A stretch of DNA of 64,000 bases from Aquiflexum gelatinilyticum (GCF_024741135.1 NZ_JANSUY010000003.1:124001-188000); one strand, 5' to 3'; counted from the stretch's first letter, positions 8,890 through 18,732 are shown. The notes: generated by a model not told the origin, from the sequence alone. A program made the numbers and translations.

Positions 8890-10542
8890 ATGGATCATGT
8901 TGACTTTGACTTTTGGAAATTTTTTGCAGGGATAGGGATTTTCCTATGGGGGATTTTTCAACTTGAAAATGCGATCAAGGAAATCGGCGGTAATTCTCTC
9001 AAGCATTTGATGCATAGGTTTACCGGATCTGCCTGGAAGGGTATTTTGACCGGGACTTTGGTGACTGCTATTCTGCAGAGCAGTTCACTTGTCACACTAA
9101 TGGTATTGGCATTTTTGGGTGCAGGTGTGTTAAATCTCAAAAATGCCCTTGGGGTTGTCTTGGGAGCAAATCTCGGGACTACCGCCACAGCTTGGATTGT
9201 AGCTACTTTGGGATTCAAGTTAAGTGTGGAAGCTTTTTCACTTCCATTTCTCGGATTTGGTAGTTTCCTTTTTTTATTTTTCAAAGACAGGCCTTTTCTT
9301 AAAAACTTTGGAGGCATTTCCATAGGTTTCGGATTGCTGTTTTTAGGACTTGATTTTATGAAAACATCCATAGAAGAAGTTGCCGGCAGCATGGATCTGG
9401 AAAGTCTCCAAGGCTACGGCACTTGGCTTTTCCTGATTGTCGGATTGTTCATTACCGCTGTGATGCAATCAAGTTCGGCTGCCATTGTTATTGTCTTGAG
9501 TACAATGGATGCAGGTTTGATCGGATTGACGGAAGGCGCTGCGATGGTCATCGGGGCTAATATCGGTACAACAGTGACCCTTGGAATCGGATCCTTAGGA
9601 GGAACAGCAGACAAAAAACGTCTTGCATTTGCCCATTTTTTGTTCAATGTGGTTACGGGGATTTTGATTTTTCTTTTATTGGATTGGGTGCTTCAATTTT
9701 TAATGACCGTATTTTCAGTTGAAGACCCTTTGATGGAATTGGTGTTATTCAATACTTTACTCAATGCAATCGGAATCCTGTTGTTCTATCCTTTTATTGC
9801 TCCATTGGAGAGATTTCTTAAAAAGCTGTTTAAAAAAGATGAACCACAGGGCATTTCTAAATACATCAAAAACGTAAGTACCAAACTTCCCTCAGTGGCA
9901 TTGGAAGCTTTGGAAAAAGAAATTCTATTGGCCTATGAGGCTACCACAAACTTCATTGTCAATTTATTGCATAACGGTGAAACAAATAATGAGAACATTT
10001 CGATTTGGAGGAAAATTCTATATCAGCCTATAGATTTGCTCAATGAATACAGTAGGATAAAAAGTCTTGAAGACGAGATTACCAAATACCACATTCTTCT
10101 TCAAGAAGAGTTTTTGAGTGAAAAAGAAGCACAAAAGCTGACTTCCTTGATGTTGTCTCTCCGGACTATGGTTTTCGCCGCTAAAGACATCAAGGATGTC
10201 ATGCACAACATCAGAGACATGGAAGATGAAGAGGATCGTCTTGTAGTGGAACTGCATGGCAAGATCAAGTCCTATATCATGTCTTTTCTGGAAAAAATGG
10301 ATGATTATAAAAATTTGGAAACAGTACCGGAAAAGGAACCTTCATGGATCAATGAAAATGCGAAGCAATATAAAATATGGATTTCTGAACTATATGAAGA
10401 TATGAAATCAAACAACCTTGAGTTTCCTATCTCTACCTTGACCAATGTCCTCAAACAGGTAATTTCCAGTATGGACAACTTGGGAAGTGCTGTGATTCAT
10501 TGGAAACACCAAAAGAAGGAAGTTATCGATGTGATGCCCTGA
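8890..10542 (+). CDS. Na+/phosphate cotransporter family protein with PhoU-like C-terminal region
   Basis: 550 residues. Two inverted repeat halves carry the family signature: LQSSSLVTLMVLAFLGAG with GANLGTT, and MQSSSAAIVIVLSTMDAG with GANIGTT. About eight to nine membrane segments occupy residues 1-310. The C-terminal 230 residues are helical and charged, resembling the PhoU-like domain found in bacterial NptA/YjbB proteins. It likely moves phosphate with sodium across the inner membrane. No Pho regulon genes adjoin it. The gene ends just before a strong hairpin. Confidence 0.9.
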   Translation: MDHVDFDFWKFFAGIGIFLWGIFQLENAIKEIGGNSLKHLMHRFTGSAWKGILTGTLVTAILQSSSLVTLMVLAFLGAGVLNLKNALGVVLGANLGTTATAWIVATLGFKLSVEAFSLPFLGFGSFLFLFFKDRPFLKNFGGISIGFGLLFLGLDFMKTSIEEVAGSMDLESLQGYGTWLFLIVGLFITAVMQSSSAAIVIVLSTMDAGLIGLTEGAAMVIGANIGTTVTLGIGSLGGTADKKRLAFAHFLFNVVTGILIFLLLDWVLQFLMTVFSVEDPLMELVLFNTLLNAIGILLFYPFIAPLERFLKKLFKKDEPQGISKYIKNVSTKLPSVALEALEKEILLAYEATTNFIVNLLHNGETNNENISIWRKILYQPIDLLNEYSRIKSLEDEITKYHILLQEEFLSEKEAQKLTSLMLSLRTMVFAAKDIKDVMHNIRDMEDEEDRLVVELHGKIKSYIMSFLEKMDDYKNLETVPEKEPSWINENAKQYKIWISELYEDMKSNNLEFPISTLTNVLKQVISSMDNLGSAVIHWKHQKKEVIDVMP

Positions 10543-10584
10543 TAAAAAACAAGCAGGCCCTTGAAACATCGTTTCAAAGGCCTG
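10543..10584 (-). terminator. Rho-independent terminator downstream of the universal stress gene
   Basis: A 14-base stem with one mismatch (CAGGCC...GTTTC arms, 3-base loop) spans 10554-10584. On the minus strand it is followed by a T-rich tail (CTTGTTTTTTATC), as expected for the uspA-like gene ending at 10613. The plus strand has no T-run, so it is probably one-directional. Confidence 0.75.
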
Positions 10585-10612
10585 TAACCTTACATCAAGC
10601 TGGTGGTTTTGG

Positions 10613-11440
10613 CTATTCGATTTTGATGCTTAACACCGCTATATCAGATTTGTATAGGACTGTATCAGTCACTCCCACCTGGTAAGTTGACATGCCTTTT
10701 CTATTTCCTGAGGCAATACCTATAAAACCTATTTTTCTGGTCTTTGCAAATTCAACTATCCCATTTTCGGGTTCTGTATGGCAGTAGACATGTTTATGGA
10801 TCACCAAATCTTCAAATCCTTTGGCGTAAGCATCCATTCTTGATTCTGCGATATCTGAATTGACAAAATGGGAAGGTGTATTGACAAACAAGAAATGGAC
10901 AGAGGTATGAAAATCTTTCAATACTGCTTTCATTTTAGTAAAGGCAGGCCTTGAATCTTCATTGAACATGGAAGCAAAAACCATTTTCCTTAAGTCATTT
11001 CCGCTAAGTATTTTTTTGACCGCCATTACAGGACAATCCGCATTTCGGAGTACATGTTGGATGGTTGATCCTATAAACTTACCTTCCTGATACCCTGCGC
11101 CATAAGCGCCTATTACGATCAGGTCAGCTTTGTGTTTTTGGGCCACTTCCAATATGACATGCTGGGGTACTCCTATTTCTACTATTGTTTCGACAGGTAC
11201 TGTATGCAGTTTATGTTCTAAAACAAACGCTTTCAACTTATCTTTTGCTTCTGCTTCCAGATCCAGTATTTCGATGTTCTTTGCTTTTTGTTCATTTGAT
11301 AAGCTATTCCAGTCTAACAATGAACTGACCACATTCACGCAGGTAATGCTGCTGTTGGCTTTTTGTGCGATTTTCAAAGCACTCAATAAAGCAAAATCTG
11401 AATAGGAGGAAAAGTCGATGGGGACGATTATTCTTTTCAT
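10613..11440 (-). CDS. Universal stress protein (UspA family), tandem-domain type
   Basis: 275 residues. Residues 1-145 are a full Usp domain beginning MKRIIVPIDFSSYSD and ending with GAYGAGYQEGKFIGS...CPVMAV, the ATP-binding glycine pattern of the family. The second half (about 150-275) looks like a degenerate second Usp domain, with GIASGNRKGM in the matching place. Usp proteins bind ATP and support survival under stress; the target is unknown. The start is set at ATG 11440, because the extra ten residues reachable from 11470 precede the conserved first strand. Confidence 0.9.
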   Translation of the reverse strand: MKRIIVPIDFSSYSDFALLSALKIAQKANSSITCVNVVSSLLDWNSLSNEQKAKNIEILDLEAEAKDKLKAFVLEHKLHTVPVETIVEIGVPQHVILEVAQKHKADLIVIGAYGAGYQEGKFIGSTIQHVLRNADCPVMAVKKILSGNDLRKMVFASMFNEDSRPAFTKMKAVLKDFHTSVHFLFVNTPSHFVNSDIAESRMDAYAKGFEDLVIHKHVYCHTEPENGIVEFAKTRKIGFIGIASGNRKGMSTYQVGVTDTVLYKSDIAVLSIKIE

Positions 11441-11586
11441 GGTTATCGGATTTTTGGTTGCTGATTTCATAAAGGTCTAGAATTAACCGAAAAAATTCTA
11501 TGATCAAAATCATGTGAATATCTGATTATTTTCCTGTTTAAGTAATTGTCTATGAGATAGATTTGATAAATCAATATCAAAAGACC

Positions 11587-12351
11587 ATGAAACCATTGCA
11601 TAATAAATCCATCATAATTACCGGAGGAGCAGGGGGCATCGGTAAGGCCACTGCACGGATGTTTCTTGATGAGGGAGGCACGGATGTACTCTTGGTAGAC
11701 ATAAATCCAAAAGCATTGGAGGAGGCAAAAAAAGAGTTAAACCATGCCGGAGTGAAAACTTATGTGGCTGATATCAGTAAGTCCAATGATGTAAAAGCTT
11801 ATACCGACAAAGCCGTTGAACTGTTTGGTAAATTAGATGTGGTTTTTTTGAATGCAGGGTATGAAGGGATAGTAAAACCATTGACAGATTATCCTGAAGA
11901 TATTTTTGATAAAGTTCTTGATATCAATGTCAAAGGTGTTTGGCTGGGTTTGAAATATGCTTTTCCACATATGCAAAAATCCGGTGGCTCAATTATCATC
12001 ACTTCATCCGTTGCGGGACTTACAGGAACTGCCCAGATGATGGCATATACCACCAGCAAGCATGCTGTGATCGGTAGCATGAGGGTAGCCGCTTTGGAAG
12101 GCGCTCCCCATAACATCAGAGTCAATTCGGTCCATCCTGGTCCTGTTGACAACAGAATGATGCGGTCTTTGGAGGAAGGATTTGCTCCTGGAGCTGGGGA
12201 CCAAGTCAAAAAAGGCTTTGAAAGTCAGATTCCTTTGGGAAGATATGCAACCAATGAAGACATCGCTTCCATGGTTACTTTCCTTGCCTCAGATAAAAGC
12301 AAGTATATTACCGGATCCATGCATATCGTAGATGGTGGATTCGTCATTTAA
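11587..12351 (+). CDS. Short-chain dehydrogenase/reductase (SDR)
   Basis: 254 residues, classical SDR length. The Rossmann motif TGGAGGIGKA lies near residue 13. An NAG segment follows, then Ser of ITSSVAG and the catalytic YxxxK in AYTTSKHA. The C-terminus VDGGFVI is typical. The Asp in LVDINPKA after the second strand suggests NAD(H) preference. The substrate cannot be told from sequence. The start at 11587 places the first strand at the normal distance; an in-frame upstream start at 11563 exists. It is followed by its own terminator. Confidence 0.9.
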   Translation: MKPLHNKSIIITGGAGGIGKATARMFLDEGGTDVLLVDINPKALEEAKKELNHAGVKTYVADISKSNDVKAYTDKAVELFGKLDVVFLNAGYEGIVKPLTDYPEDIFDKVLDINVKGVWLGLKYAFPHMQKSGGSIIITSSVAGLTGTAQMMAYTTSKHAVIGSMRVAALEGAPHNIRVNSVHPGPVDNRMMRSLEEGFAPGAGDQVKKGFESQIPLGRYATNEDIASMVTFLASDKSKYITGSMHIVDGGFVI

Positions 12352-12376
12352 TTTCATAGGGTTAAAAAGGTTAAAA

Positions 12377-12408
12377 AAGGCTGGAAGGATTTTCAGCCTT
12401 TTTTTTTG
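12377..12408 (+). terminator. Rho-independent terminator after the SDR gene
   Basis: The arms AAGGCTG and CAGCCTT (12377-12400) form a stem with a 10-base loop, followed by a run of nine T. It lies 25 bases after the SDR stop codon. Confidence 0.85.
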
Positions 12409-12465
12409 TGATAGTTGTCACTAAATTGCTCCTGTGACAAGGATATTTTTGACCAAACTTTGACT

Positions 12466-13119
12466 ATGGAATTAGAAGATTTAAAACAAAAATTACCCAA
12501 CATAACTGACCCTGCGCTTTTGAAGGCACTTTTGGAAAATGGTAAAGAGTTGGTGTTTCAACCCGGAAAAGTAATTACTGAACCGGGACAATTTGTGAAA
12601 ATGGTTCCGATTGTCTTGGAAGGTTCTATCAAAATCATGAGGATGGATGAAGACGGGAAGGAACTTTTTCTTTATTATTTAGAACCCGGCGAAACCTGTG
12701 CACTTTCTTTGACTTGCTGTACCTCTTCACGGCCAAGCGAGATCAAGGCAGTCACTGAGGAACGCACAGTGATATTGGCTGTGCCTGTAGAAAAACATGA
12801 GGAGTGGTCTGACCATTTTAAACAGTGGAAAGATTTTGTGGCTATGACGTATCAGTCAAGATTTCATGAAATGTTGGTCGCATTAGATGCAGTGGCATTC
12901 AAAAGAATGGATGAACGCCTAATGCGGTATATCCTTACCAAAATGAAACAACACAAATCCAATGAATTGCATACCACCCATCAGGAAATTGCAAATGAAT
13001 TAGGAACCTCCAGGGAGGTGATATCAAGATTACTGAAGCAGTTGGAGAAGAAAAAATGGATAGAACTCGGTAGAAACATCATCTATGTCAGGGATGATTT
13101 CGAAGAATTGATCAGCTAA
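12466..13119 (+). CDS. Crp/Fnr-family transcriptional regulator
   Basis: 217 residues: an N-terminal cyclic-nucleotide-binding-like beta-roll (about 20-125), a long dimer helix, and a C-terminal winged helix with the recognition segment HQEIANELGTSREVISRLLKQLE (split across residues about 168-190). The beta-roll carries a cysteine cluster, CALSLTCC near residue 85, absent from Crp itself. The cysteines might sense redox state or bind a cofactor; this is inference. The ATG at 12466 gives the usual family length. The gene faces the SulP/carbonic anhydrase pair, whose genes run on the opposite strand. Confidence 0.9.
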   Translation: MELEDLKQKLPNITDPALLKALLENGKELVFQPGKVITEPGQFVKMVPIVLEGSIKIMRMDEDGKELFLYYLEPGETCALSLTCCTSSRPSEIKAVTEERTVILAVPVEKHEEWSDHFKQWKDFVAMTYQSRFHEMLVALDAVAFKRMDERLMRYILTKMKQHKSNELHTTHQEIANELGTSREVISRLLKQLEKKKWIELGRNIIYVRDDFEELIS

Positions 13120-13136
13120 AATCATCAATAAAATAG

Positions 13137-13184
13137 AAAAAATAACCCCCGAAAGCGCTTTTGTTTTTCTTGGGTTATTTTTTT
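13137..13184. terminator. Bidirectional terminator between the Crp/Fnr gene and the carbonic anhydrase gene
   Basis: A 10-base stem AAAATAACCC / GGGTTATTTT (13139-13148 with 13172-13181) encloses a 23-base loop that itself contains a short palindrome (AAAGCGCTTT). T-runs follow in both directions, which suits two convergent genes. Confidence 0.75.
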
Positions 13185-13800
13185 AGACGATGCTTGGTTT
13201 GATGTTATATTTCTTCTTCAGGTCATGTACCACTCCAGTATTGAAATCAAACACCCATGCATAAAGCTTTAACTTATTTCCTGAATCAATCGCCTGTCTG
13301 TAAATTGAAGTCTGTTTGATGTTTTCTATTTGTTCCAAGACGTTCAATTCAACAAGTCTGTTAAGTCTGGTATTTTGGTCTTCGATGCTGTTCAATTCTG
13401 ATTTATGGTGTCTGATTACATCTTTGATGTTTGCCAGCCAATTGTCAATCAATCCGTTTGAATTGTTTTCATAGGCGGCTTTGACTCCACCGCATCCATA
13501 ATGGCCATAGACAATGATATCCCTAACCCCGAGATTTTCTACGGCAAACTGCATTACAGAAAGGAAATTGAGGTCAGTATGTGACACAACATTGGCGATA
13601 TTCCGGTGGATAAAAAGTTCACCAAGTTCTGAACCCAAAACCATTGAAGGCGAAACGCGGCTATCCGAACATCCCAATAGAAGTGCTTTAGGATGCTGAC
13701 CTTCTTTCAAGACATCAAAATATTCTTCGTTTTGGGACAATACAGTTTTGACCCAATTTTGGTTATTTTCTAGGTAGTGGTTGATATCGGTCGCGCACAT
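13183..13800 (-). CDS. Beta-class carbonic anhydrase
   Basis: 205 residues. The zinc ligands and catalytic dyad are clear: GCSDSRVSP (Cys, Asp-Arg) near residue 44 and GHYGCGGV (His, Cys) near residue 100. The enzyme interconverts CO2 and bicarbonate in the cytoplasm. The start codon shares one base with the stop of the SulP gene (TAATG), so translation of the two is likely coupled. SulP-carbonic anhydrase pairs or fusions are known and suggest bicarbonate handling. Confidence 0.95.
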   Translation of the reverse strand: MCATDINHYLENNQNWVKTVLSQNEEYFDVLKEGQHPKALLLGCSDSRVSPSMVLGSELGELFIHRNIANVVSHTDLNFLSVMQFAVENLGVRDIIVYGHYGCGGVKAAYENNSNGLIDNWLANIKDVIRHHKSELNSIEDQNTRLNRLVELNVLEQIENIKQTSIYRQAIDSGNKLKLYAWVFDFNTGVVHDLKKKYNIKPSIV

Positions 13801-15551
13801 TACTTTGAATTGGTTTGGGTGGCGTAGGATGAATATTTTTCCAATGTTTCCTCCGTGATGGCATGGTCAAAAGCAGATAGTGCTGTATTGTCGTCCAAGA
13901 AGATATGGTCCGAACCTACGCTTTCCAGAAGTGCCCATCTATTCAATACATCCCGTACAGGACCTTTTATACTTGTCATTGAAATGTCCATGCCGGATTT
14001 TCTCCAGGTATTGATCCACTCATTGAGTTCATGGGCGCCTGTACTGTCTATATTGCTGACACTTTCCATGTTGAAAACAAGCATTTTCACTTTCTTTCCT
14101 TTTTCGGTAATCCACAGATCCAGTTTGTCTTTGATAAATTCCACATTGGCAAAATATATCGGACCATCAATCCTCACCATCAATAAGTCATCCCTTACTT
14201 CGAGATTTTTGAATCTGCTGATGTTTCTAAAAGTATTAGTGCCGGGTACTCTTCCGAGTTGGGCAATGTGGGGCCTTGAAGCCCTGTAGATGATTACCAA
14301 CAAGGATAAGACCATACCTGAGATAATTCCTGTTTCAATCCCCAAAGTCAATGTGATCACAAAAGTGGCTACCAACATAGCGAAATCAGCTTTGTCTTTG
14401 TGCCATAAATGGACAGGTTCTTTGAAGTCAATCAATCCTGAAACAGCAACAAGGACTACTGCTGCAAGAATAGCGCTTGGAAGGTTATAAAACAGTCCTG
14501 TAAAAAACAAAAGCGTAAGTACAATCAATATGGCACTGAAGATAGAAGAAAGGGTGGTTTTGGCTCCTGCATCATTGTTGACGGCAGTTCTGGAAAATCC
14601 CCCTGTCACAGGATATCCCTGGAAAAAGGCCGCCCCAAAATTAGCCATCCCCAAAGCGGTCAATTCCTGATTGGCATTCAATCTATAGTTTTTATGTTTT
14701 GCCTGAATCGTTTTTGCCACCGCAAAGCTTTCTGCAAAGCCTACCAAAGAAATGGTCAAGGCTATTGGAATCAACGTTCTCCAAGTGTTCAAATCAAAAG
14801 AAGGAGTTGAAAATGAAGGTAATCCACTTGGGACATCACCCACGATTTTGACTCCTTGGCTTGTCAGGTCAAATCCCGAAACCAATGCAATACCTACTAT
14901 GACAGCCACCAAAGGCGCTGGAAAGCTTTTATGGATTTTCTTTCCGTATTTGATAATGATGATGCCGACTACACCAATTCCAAAGGTTATCCAATGGATA
15001 TCACCGATATTCTGGTATATGGCAACAATCATTTCTTGGATGTGCTCTGAATTGGGAAGGTTGATTCTAAACAAATGCTTGATTTGGCTCAATCCAATGA
15101 TAATGGCTGCAGCAGAGGTAAACCCGCTGATAACAGGGTGGGAGAGAAAATTGACTACAAACCCCAATTTGAAAAGCCCCATACCAAACTGAATCAGACC
15201 TACCAAAAAGGCCAAAGAAAGTGCATAAAGTAAATATTGTTCGGGAGATGATGCATTCAGCGTAGCTATCCCGGCAGCCGTAAGCAAGGAAACCATCGCT
15301 ACCGGACCTACTGCCAATTGCCTTGAAGTTCCAAATATGGCATATAAAATAAGAGGAACAGTCACTGCATAAAGTCCATGGATGGGTTCCAATCCTGCAA
15401 GCATTGCATAAGCCATACCCTGTGGGATCAACATGATGCCCACCGTTAGACCTGCCGAGAGGTCACCCTGAAGGTCGGATTTCTTGTAGTTTGGCAACCA
15501 TTCCAAGATAGGGATATACCCTTTTACACTTTGTAGGAAATTATTTTTCAT
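13800..15551 (-). CDS. SulP-family anion transporter with STAS domain
   Basis: 583 residues. The start has the SulP signature (GMAYAMLAGLEPIHGLYA, then LAVGPVAMVSLL), followed by 10-12 membrane segments to about residue 430. The C-terminal cytoplasmic STAS domain has FNMESVSNIDSTGAHEL. SulP proteins carry sulfate, bicarbonate or other anions, often with sodium or protons. Because the carbonic anhydrase gene follows with overlapping stop and start codons, bicarbonate is the most likely substrate here, though sulfate cannot be excluded. Confidence 0.9.
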   Translation of the reverse strand: MKNNFLQSVKGYIPILEWLPNYKKSDLQGDLSAGLTVGIMLIPQGMAYAMLAGLEPIHGLYAVTVPLILYAIFGTSRQLAVGPVAMVSLLTAAGIATLNASSPEQYLLYALSLAFLVGLIQFGMGLFKLGFVVNFLSHPVISGFTSAAAIIIGLSQIKHLFRINLPNSEHIQEMIVAIYQNIGDIHWITFGIGVVGIIIIKYGKKIHKSFPAPLVAVIVGIALVSGFDLTSQGVKIVGDVPSGLPSFSTPSFDLNTWRTLIPIALTISLVGFAESFAVAKTIQAKHKNYRLNANQELTALGMANFGAAFFQGYPVTGGFSRTAVNNDAGAKTTLSSIFSAILIVLTLLFFTGLFYNLPSAILAAVVLVAVSGLIDFKEPVHLWHKDKADFAMLVATFVITLTLGIETGIISGMVLSLLVIIYRASRPHIAQLGRVPGTNTFRNISRFKNLEVRDDLLMVRIDGPIYFANVEFIKDKLDLWITEKGKKVKMLVFNMESVSNIDSTGAHELNEWINTWRKSGMDISMTSIKGPVRDVLNRWALLESVGSDHIFLDDNTALSAFDHAITEETLEKYSSYATQTNSK

Positions 15552-15664
15552 AGCTGAAATTCTATTCTCAAGTTAGCAAAATTCAAGGACTTGTTTATTT
15601 AGCCCTGAAATCATCCCCAAAATTCCAAAAAAATGGACTTGGAATTTGTGATGATTGTTACGCA

Positions 15665-15693
15665 ATAAAAAAAGCCATCCTTTGGGGATGGCT
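15665..15693 (-). terminator. Rho-independent terminator after the TonB-dependent receptor gene
   Basis: AGCCATCC and GGATGGCT (15673-15693) form an 8-base stem. On the minus strand a T-run of seven follows. It lies about 25 bases downstream of the receptor stop codon. Confidence 0.85.
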
Positions 15694-15718
15694 CTTTGAA
15701 CTTAATTTTAGTATTTGA

Positions 15719-18682
15719 TTAATTCAGGAATTCATCAAATGTAATGGATACAAAGTACATGGATCCAACGGTTGGGTTACCCCAAGCCTGACGGTAGCCA
15801 CTGTTAAGTAAGTTTGTACCTCCAACTTTGATGATGGATTTGATAGATTTCACTTTGTAGCTTACCTGTGCATCGAAGATGCTGAAAGCAGGCATCACAG
15901 ACAATCCCTGAGTAGAAACGGTGTTCGATACGAAAGAAGACTGCCATACAAATTCATCCTGCCATCTCCAAGAGATACCAAAACCGAGGTTTTTGATCAC
16001 TTCTCTATTTGCGAAGTTGAACACAGTTCTGTATTCCGGCGTGTTGAATGAAGGCTGGAAGCCATCCAAATCATCTATGTTGTCCAGTTTGTTGAAGGAG
16101 ACGTTACCACCGATGGTATAGCCTTTAGGCAACTGGTAATCCAATCCCAAAGCCCAGCCATAAGACTTGATGATTTCCTCCCTGTTTACAGGCATAGAAT
16201 ACACATTTCTGGTATTGGCGCTCAAAAGATTTAGTCCTGAGAAAGACGCAGGATTGGTGGCACTTGGATTTCTGTCCTGAACCAATACCTGACCTCCAAT
16301 GAAGTTTTCAAATCTGTTATAATAATAGTATCCGTCAATCAAGAGTTTGTTGTTAGCCACCAAAGACTTGTAGCCAAACTCATAAGATTTCACGATTTCA
16401 GGTTTGAAAGTTGTTGCTTGGTATTCTGTTTTCTTGTCTTGATTGGCCATGGCTGCACGGAAAGGAAGTAACTGAGAGAAAACATCTAAAACTGCAGGGT
16501 CATTAGGAGGTGTTCCTGGAGGGAATTGGCCTAGAACTTCCTTCATAACAGCCTCTTGGTTTGCAGGATTTGCTGCCCATTGTTGTACAGCTCCACCAAA
16601 TTGGGTAACAGTGGCTAAAGAGTATACAGGGTTTGTGTTGAAATTATATCTTTCTCTGAACAATGGAAGTCCGCCAATCAATCTTGCCTGAGGAGTTACC
16701 AAATCAATGAATTGATCTTGGGTAGTAGGTAACCTGAAGCCTGTCTGATAAGATGCCCTGAAGTTGTGTTGTCCTGCAGTATATACAGCAGAAACCCTTG
16801 GTGACCACTGACCTTCAAAGTTCTCGTTTTTATCATAACGGATAGAAGCCGTCAATTTCAATTTGTCATTGATCATTCTTTTTGAACCCTGAGCGTATCC
16901 GCCATATTCTTGGATGGTAAATTCATTCCCATCATCATCTGTAGCAAAGAGGGTCTTTTCAGAATTTAATTGGTAAGTTCTGAAATTGGCACCCACCACA
17001 AAGTCAGCAAACTTGATGTCCTTGAAGCTATAAGAACCTTCATAGTGGTAAAGGTTTGTTTTGTCCACAAATCTTGCACCCACACCATTCTGATCGCCTG
17101 GAATTGGCCTGGAAGTCACATCTGCCAAAGCTTGGTTGAATTCAGGTGTGCCCGGAAGGTATCTTCCTGTATCAGCGGCACCTCTTGCGGCTGCGTGTGC
17201 TGCGTCAGGAGAAGCTCCCTGTGATATTGCACCTACATAAGTTCCCACATATTGACCAAACCATGTTGTGCTTGGCTTCCATGCTTCATTGATACCCTGG
17301 GCAGCAATACCTACTGCATAAGCATCACCTGATCTTTCCTGAGTAGTATATGCTCTTACAAACCAGTTTGAGCCTCTTAATTCAGCTTTGTATTGACCTA
17401 ATTTAAAATTGGCAATAGAATACCTATCTGCACCGGTATAGACTGTAGTACCCATACCCTGGTTACCTTGGAAGATTGCTTCTACCTTATCTGAGATTCT
17501 CCAATGTAAAGCCGCATTCAATTTCAATGACCTTGTATTATAATCAGCCACATCTCTTTCAAGATAACCTGTTCTGGATACAAATGTATTTTGCGGAATC
17601 AAACCAAGAGCAGCTGATGGAAGCAATCCTGCATTCACTAAAGACTGACCTACACTTTGCATGCTAACGTTGGTTTCATCTCCGTAGATGTTGACACCGT
17701 TAAATCCTGGGTTGTTTGTTCTGCTGCCATTTTCAATAGTCGAACCATTCAAAAGAGATTGGTCTCTGAAGTCATTGGCTTGCCAATCATCAGCTGACAG
17801 ATAGCTGACATTTACTTTGATAGCTACTTTGTCGCTAAGTGCGGTGGCATATCTTGCGGAGAAGTCATAAAACCCTGTGGATGGATTGGTTCGGGAACCT
17901 TCGCTCATCAAGCCGCCTTTCATCTGCACCGATAGTCCTTGGTACTGGAATGGATTTTTGCTGTTGAGCAACAAGATTCCATTAATGGCATTTGGTCCAT
18001 ATAGGGCTGAAGCTGCTCCCGGAAGCAATTCAAGACTTTCTAGATCCAATTCAGAGATACCTGCAATGTTACCCACAGAGAAGTTTAATCCAGGAGCTTG
18101 GTTGTCCATACCGTCAATCATCTGAACAGTACGCACGTTTCCGTTTGCATTGAAACCTCTTGTATTGAAAGATTTGAAAGTGAGTGATTGGGTACTCATT
18201 TCTACACCTTTGAGGTTGTTCAAACCATCATAGAAACTTGCTTGAGGAGCCTCTCTGATAGAAATGATATCCATTCTTTCCACGGTGACCGGAGATTGAA
18301 GAACACTTTCTTCTACACGGGAGGCTGAAACAACAATTTCCTGCCCTAGGATAGAAGCCTCAGCAAGGCTTACCTCCAAGTTTGATACATTGTCTTGCGT
18401 GATTTCAACTTCCTTGCTGGAAAAGCCTACCATCGAAAAAATCAAAGTAAGGGGAGGAGCTTGATTTACCCGAAGGGTGAAATTTCCATCTAAATCTGAG
18501 ATCGTGCCGACCACTTTTCCTTTGACCACAATGTTGACGCCAACTAGGGTTTCTTTTGTACCTTCCTCTAGTACTTTTCCAGAAATAGTAGTCGTTTGCG
18601 CGAATACCTCAGGAGTAATGAAGGCAACCATCATGAGCAGCATTAGTACAACTTGCCACCTGTTTTTAGTAAATTTTTGCAT
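15719..18682 (-). CDS. TonB-dependent outer-membrane receptor with carboxypeptidase-regulatory-like domain
   Basis: 987 residues. The signal peptide is cut after VFA near residue 28. Residues about 32-115 form a carboxypeptidase-D regulatory-like domain (ISGKVLEEGTKETLVGVNI). The TonB-dependent plug follows (about 125-240; RTVQMIDGMDNQAPG, ALYGPNAINGILL), and the rest is a 22-strand-type barrel ending in SMYFVSITFDEFLN. The architecture is SusC-like, but there is no SusD partner next to it, so it is more likely a stand-alone receptor for a metal chelate, peptide or similar ligand. It is a single-gene unit with a promoter and terminator of its own. Confidence 0.93.
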   Translation of the reverse strand: MQKFTKNRWQVVLMLLMMVAFITPEVFAQTTTISGKVLEEGTKETLVGVNIVVKGKVVGTISDLDGNFTLRVNQAPPLTLIFSMVGFSSKEVEITQDNVSNLEVSLAEASILGQEIVVSASRVEESVLQSPVTVERMDIISIREAPQASFYDGLNNLKGVEMSTQSLTFKSFNTRGFNANGNVRTVQMIDGMDNQAPGLNFSVGNIAGISELDLESLELLPGAASALYGPNAINGILLLNSKNPFQYQGLSVQMKGGLMSEGSRTNPSTGFYDFSARYATALSDKVAIKVNVSYLSADDWQANDFRDQSLLNGSTIENGSRTNNPGFNGVNIYGDETNVSMQSVGQSLVNAGLLPSAALGLIPQNTFVSRTGYLERDVADYNTRSLKLNAALHWRISDKVEAIFQGNQGMGTTVYTGADRYSIANFKLGQYKAELRGSNWFVRAYTTQERSGDAYAVGIAAQGINEAWKPSTTWFGQYVGTYVGAISQGASPDAAHAAARGAADTGRYLPGTPEFNQALADVTSRPIPGDQNGVGARFVDKTNLYHYEGSYSFKDIKFADFVVGANFRTYQLNSEKTLFATDDDGNEFTIQEYGGYAQGSKRMINDKLKLTASIRYDKNENFEGQWSPRVSAVYTAGQHNFRASYQTGFRLPTTQDQFIDLVTPQARLIGGLPLFRERYNFNTNPVYSLATVTQFGGAVQQWAANPANQEAVMKEVLGQFPPGTPPNDPAVLDVFSQLLPFRAAMANQDKKTEYQATTFKPEIVKSYEFGYKSLVANNKLLIDGYYYYNRFENFIGGQVLVQDRNPSATNPASFSGLNLLSANTRNVYSMPVNREEIIKSYGWALGLDYQLPKGYTIGGNVSFNKLDNIDDLDGFQPSFNTPEYRTVFNFANREVIKNLGFGISWRWQDEFVWQSSFVSNTVSTQGLSVMPAFSIFDAQVSYKVKSIKSIIKVGGTNLLNSGYRQAWGNPTVGSMYFVSITFDEFLN

Positions 18683-18732
18683 ATGTATTTTGGGTTTGTT
18701 ATTTGATAATTTTGAGGGCAGATTTTTTGTTT

